From assembly GCA_964036275.1 (NCBI GenBank), contig OZ038434.1, positions 16,853,879 to 16,917,878 of the forward strand: 64,000 nt of DNA, in the 5' to 3' direction. A program made the position numbers and the translations under genes. Source of the stretch: Litoditis marina. Its lineage: Eukaryota > Nematoda > Chromadorea > Rhabditida > Rhabditidae. Numbering within the stretch: position 1 is the stretch's first letter; the number at the start of each line of letters is the position of its first letter. Of the stretch, positions 61,612-64,000 are shown in pieces. The notes below the pieces were generated by a model. The model worked only from the letters and a program-made list of their open reading frames with translations, was not told where the DNA came from and did not search any database.

Positions 61612-63191
61612 ATGAATCTTTTTGCAGCTCTTGTTGTTCTTGTATTTTTTACAGTTCAGGTTAGTTTTACGTTGAAACATCGCGCTGCTATTCGCCCTTC
61701 CTAATATACTCCATTTCACCAATCGATATCTTTCTACAGTAATATTCCATATATTCAAGGGCATTCATCTAACTAACGAACAGACTTTTAGATTTACTGT
61801 TCTTTATGATTGTAGTAACCAACGTGGAAGACGAAATCACGAAGTATGAACTATTTAGAATACCTACATGATATGAAAAATTTACTTCAAAGATTTACCA
61901 TATTACCGTAGAGGGCTATTGTTGCGTGAAAGAGACTATAGTACATTGTTTTCGTAATCAAACGTAGAACGGGTAAAACAGTTAGCTTTGTTAGCAATGA
62001 GGTCACTGCAGTATTGTAAACAGAAAAAAAGGTGAAGGGTAAACGTCAAAAGTCGACATTCAACAATCATCCACCATGATCGTAAACTGGGGGTAATAAG
62101 TTCGGCAGTTTTTTAAAAAAAATCGCAAAATTGTAAAATTAAGTATACTCATGTTCTTTTTGGTTCTATTATATTACCCATGCACATTCAGATGACGGAA
62201 GCCCAGAAGACGATTCCTGAGAAGTTTTTCGGTCGTTTTGTTCTGGAAAAGAGCGAGAATTTTGATGAGTACTTGGCCTCCAAAGGTATGTAGTTTGTGG
62301 TGTAATCAAATGCTGATGAACTTGGTGTAATGCTAAACTAATTACAAAGTCGCCTCAAAAATTTGACATCTTATTTTGGCTGTTTTTGAGCCAATATGTG
62401 ACAAAGAATGAAGATATAAGCTAGAAATGAACCGAGTTAGCTATGTAAGCAACCTATTTCAGCTTGTAACTGTCCACTTTTAGACTTGTGGTGTGGTCAA
62501 GCTTTTTCCGCTAGTTACGTGGGTAAATAGATTGTTACGTGAACTGATTTAAGCTATTTCCAGGCTTGTAATTTTCAGCCTTGTGGACGTTCGTCGTTCA
62601 TTTTATTCTATAATACTATTTGTTTGCAGGTGTCGGATGGTTTTTCAGAAAAATGATCCAGTTTGCCAGTATAACCAAGATAATAGGAAGAGCGGAAGAG
62701 GAGGGAAGGTTGGTTATTCTGCACATTCGAACAATTGAAAATCGCTGAAAATGAGGGTATTTTACTAGCTGAGGGAGTGAACAAGTCTTCGTTATGCTTT
62801 AGTTTCGCCGTACTCCCCAATGAGCAAATTTTGGCTCAAAGCAAGGCGATCAAACTACAGACCTCTCTGGAAAATGTCACATACTTGCTCCGGAGAACGA
62901 AGGTCCTTCCATTCTTTAAAGAAGGACGATTATATAGACCAATCCCAACCCTTCAGTCCTGTAAACTGCAATACATTTTTCAATTGCAGTTCAAAGGATC
63001 GTTGACACGGGATTGGTCCCATAAACGTCCTGCTTTAAGGCACCTTGGAGTTGTTGTTACTTTGTTTCAATGTGGTTTTTGTTCACAGCTATGTGATGGA
63101 GAGTCTGCTCCCGATAAAGACCATCATTCACCACGGATGGCGATTGGGAGAGACGTTCCAGGATGAGGGAATGGATGGAAATATACACAAT
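61612..63191 (+). CDS. Secreted fatty-acid-binding protein (nematode LBP family), 3' end missing
   Basis: Four exons join in phase: 61612-61659, 62192-62285, 62630-62708 and 63089-63191, covering about 108 residues. Exon 1 is a 16-residue hydrophobic signal peptide (MNLFAALVVLVFFTVQ). The mature part opens with IPEKFFGRFVLEKSENFDEY and then LASKGVGWFFRKMIQFAS, the N-terminal strand and helix-turn-helix lid of the FABP beta-barrel. GWRLGETFQDEGMDGNIHN then matches the central strands. FABPs are near 130-160 residues with the signal, so about 50 residues, including the C-terminal Arg-x-Tyr fatty-acid site, should lie in later exons. No convincing continuation was found before 64000; a TATAG acceptor at about 63922 has the wrong phase. 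Nematode secreted LBPs carry lipids in body fluids. The last intron here holds a family B MITE. Confidence 0.85.
62916..63038. mobile_element. MITE family B copy in FABP gene intron
   Basis: A palindrome from TTTAAAGAAGGACGATTATA to ATAAACGTCCTGCTTTAA, with the family core. Its right end lies about 50 bp before the acceptor of exon 4. Confidence 0.93.
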
Positions 63192-64000
63192 GTGGGTCTT
63201 CAAACTTGTAAACTATCATAGTTGCTTGATATTATTTTAACTTGTAACTTAACTTACCTTATAACTTATAACTTGTATATTATTGCTTGCGTTGGCGAGA
63301 ATAATATATATATTCAAATACTAATGTTCAACCCTCTCCGATACAACATCGTACAAAAAGTGAACTGTGAACAATTTAAATTTGATGGCAATTTTTTCTC
63401 TATTCTTCTTCTCTCTCTCTGATGAGCGAGTGCCACATTCTTTGAATGTAGATAAATAAATAAATAAATAAATAAATAAAATAGTCTACTCATTCGTACT
63501 AATACTCCTACAGTACATAAGTAAAATTTCGTACGAGCATTTTTGATACAAGCTACATCCTGGTCAAAATTATGATAGAAAAACTCTGTACTAGCTAAGA
63601 ATCGAATGTGCAAACTATTTACTTTCTTGTTAACCTTCACGTAATTAGCATGGATTGAAAGTTTTGTAATCATACGGTACTAGTCTCAGTAGAAATGGAA
63701 AATACAACATATTACGGGATCAGACTACAAACACAGACTATAACAATTCTCATGAGACTGACCCGTGGTAAATCCGCTACCAAGTCTTGCGGTAACGAAC
63801 TCCGGACTAAGTACCCCCTAAGTCCCATATTCTAAAAACAAAACTTCTTCATTTTTAACAAAGTATGAGGAAATATATGCATTTAGGTTTAATTTTCTTA
63901 GTTTTCATTTTTTCACTATAGATTCAATTCTATCCGCTCCCCCTCTAACAACAATGATAGTACCCCAGGTTCTGTCTGAGGCGGATCTGAGCGAAACGTA
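63192..64000. other. 3' region with (TAAA)n tail, possible non-LTR retroelement end
   Basis: At about 63420-63482 a small stem CATTCTTTGAATG is followed by GTAGATAAATAAATAAATAA and further repeats, typical of the 3' end of a rhabditid non-LTR element. The rest shows no supported exon, although the FABP gene should continue here or beyond. Confidence 0.45.

Overview
The window is nuclear DNA from a nematode, most likely a rhabditid close to Caenorhabditis. The support is small genes with many short phase-consistent introns, polypyrimidine-CAG acceptors a few bases before some start codons (as in spliced-leader trans-splicing), a two-immunoglobulin-domain gene, a secreted fatty-acid-binding protein, and many short palindromic transposons. 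No bacterial or viral operon, CRISPR array or rRNA was seen. Exon models were assembled by hand from splice sites, reading frame and family resemblance.

Layout. 1-2167: 3' part of an exosome subunit gene (EXOSC7/Rrp42 type, +), convergent with a two-Ig-domain gene (2422-3993, -) that has a MITE sitting exactly at a splice acceptor. 4.0-6.1 kb: dispersed palindromic elements and an isolated satellite fragment. 6189-7107 (+) and 7318-8701 (-): two small convergent genes for unknown membrane or secreted proteins. 8.7-11.0 kb: non-coding, with a tRNA-like Pol III box A/B sequence. 11.0-32.1 kb: a large satellite block. Two arrays of a 143-bp monomer (about 77 and 25 copies) are separated by a 4.2-kb non-satellite segment that interrupts a monomer, and a 98-bp relative (about 21 copies) abuts the second array. 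32.1-36.4 kb: non-coding, with a GC-rich island and a decayed low-copy repeat. 36483-38251 (+): ribosomal protein uL16 (rpl-10). 38317-47286 (-): a complete ten-exon peptide-type GPCR whose introns hold an 804-bp TIR element with perfect 10-bp target duplications and a 2.4-kb composite TIR element. 47.3-59.6 kb: non-coding, rich in MITEs and microsatellites, with a 200-N gap. 59673-61150 (+): a small chromodomain-only protein. 61612 to beyond 63191 (+): a secreted fatty-acid-binding protein.

The genes are functionally unrelated (RNA decay, translation, neuropeptide signalling, chromatin reading, lipid transport), as expected for ordinary nematode gene order rather than a pathway cluster. The most unusual material is the satellite block, the dated transposon insertions inside it, and the nested mobile elements in introns.
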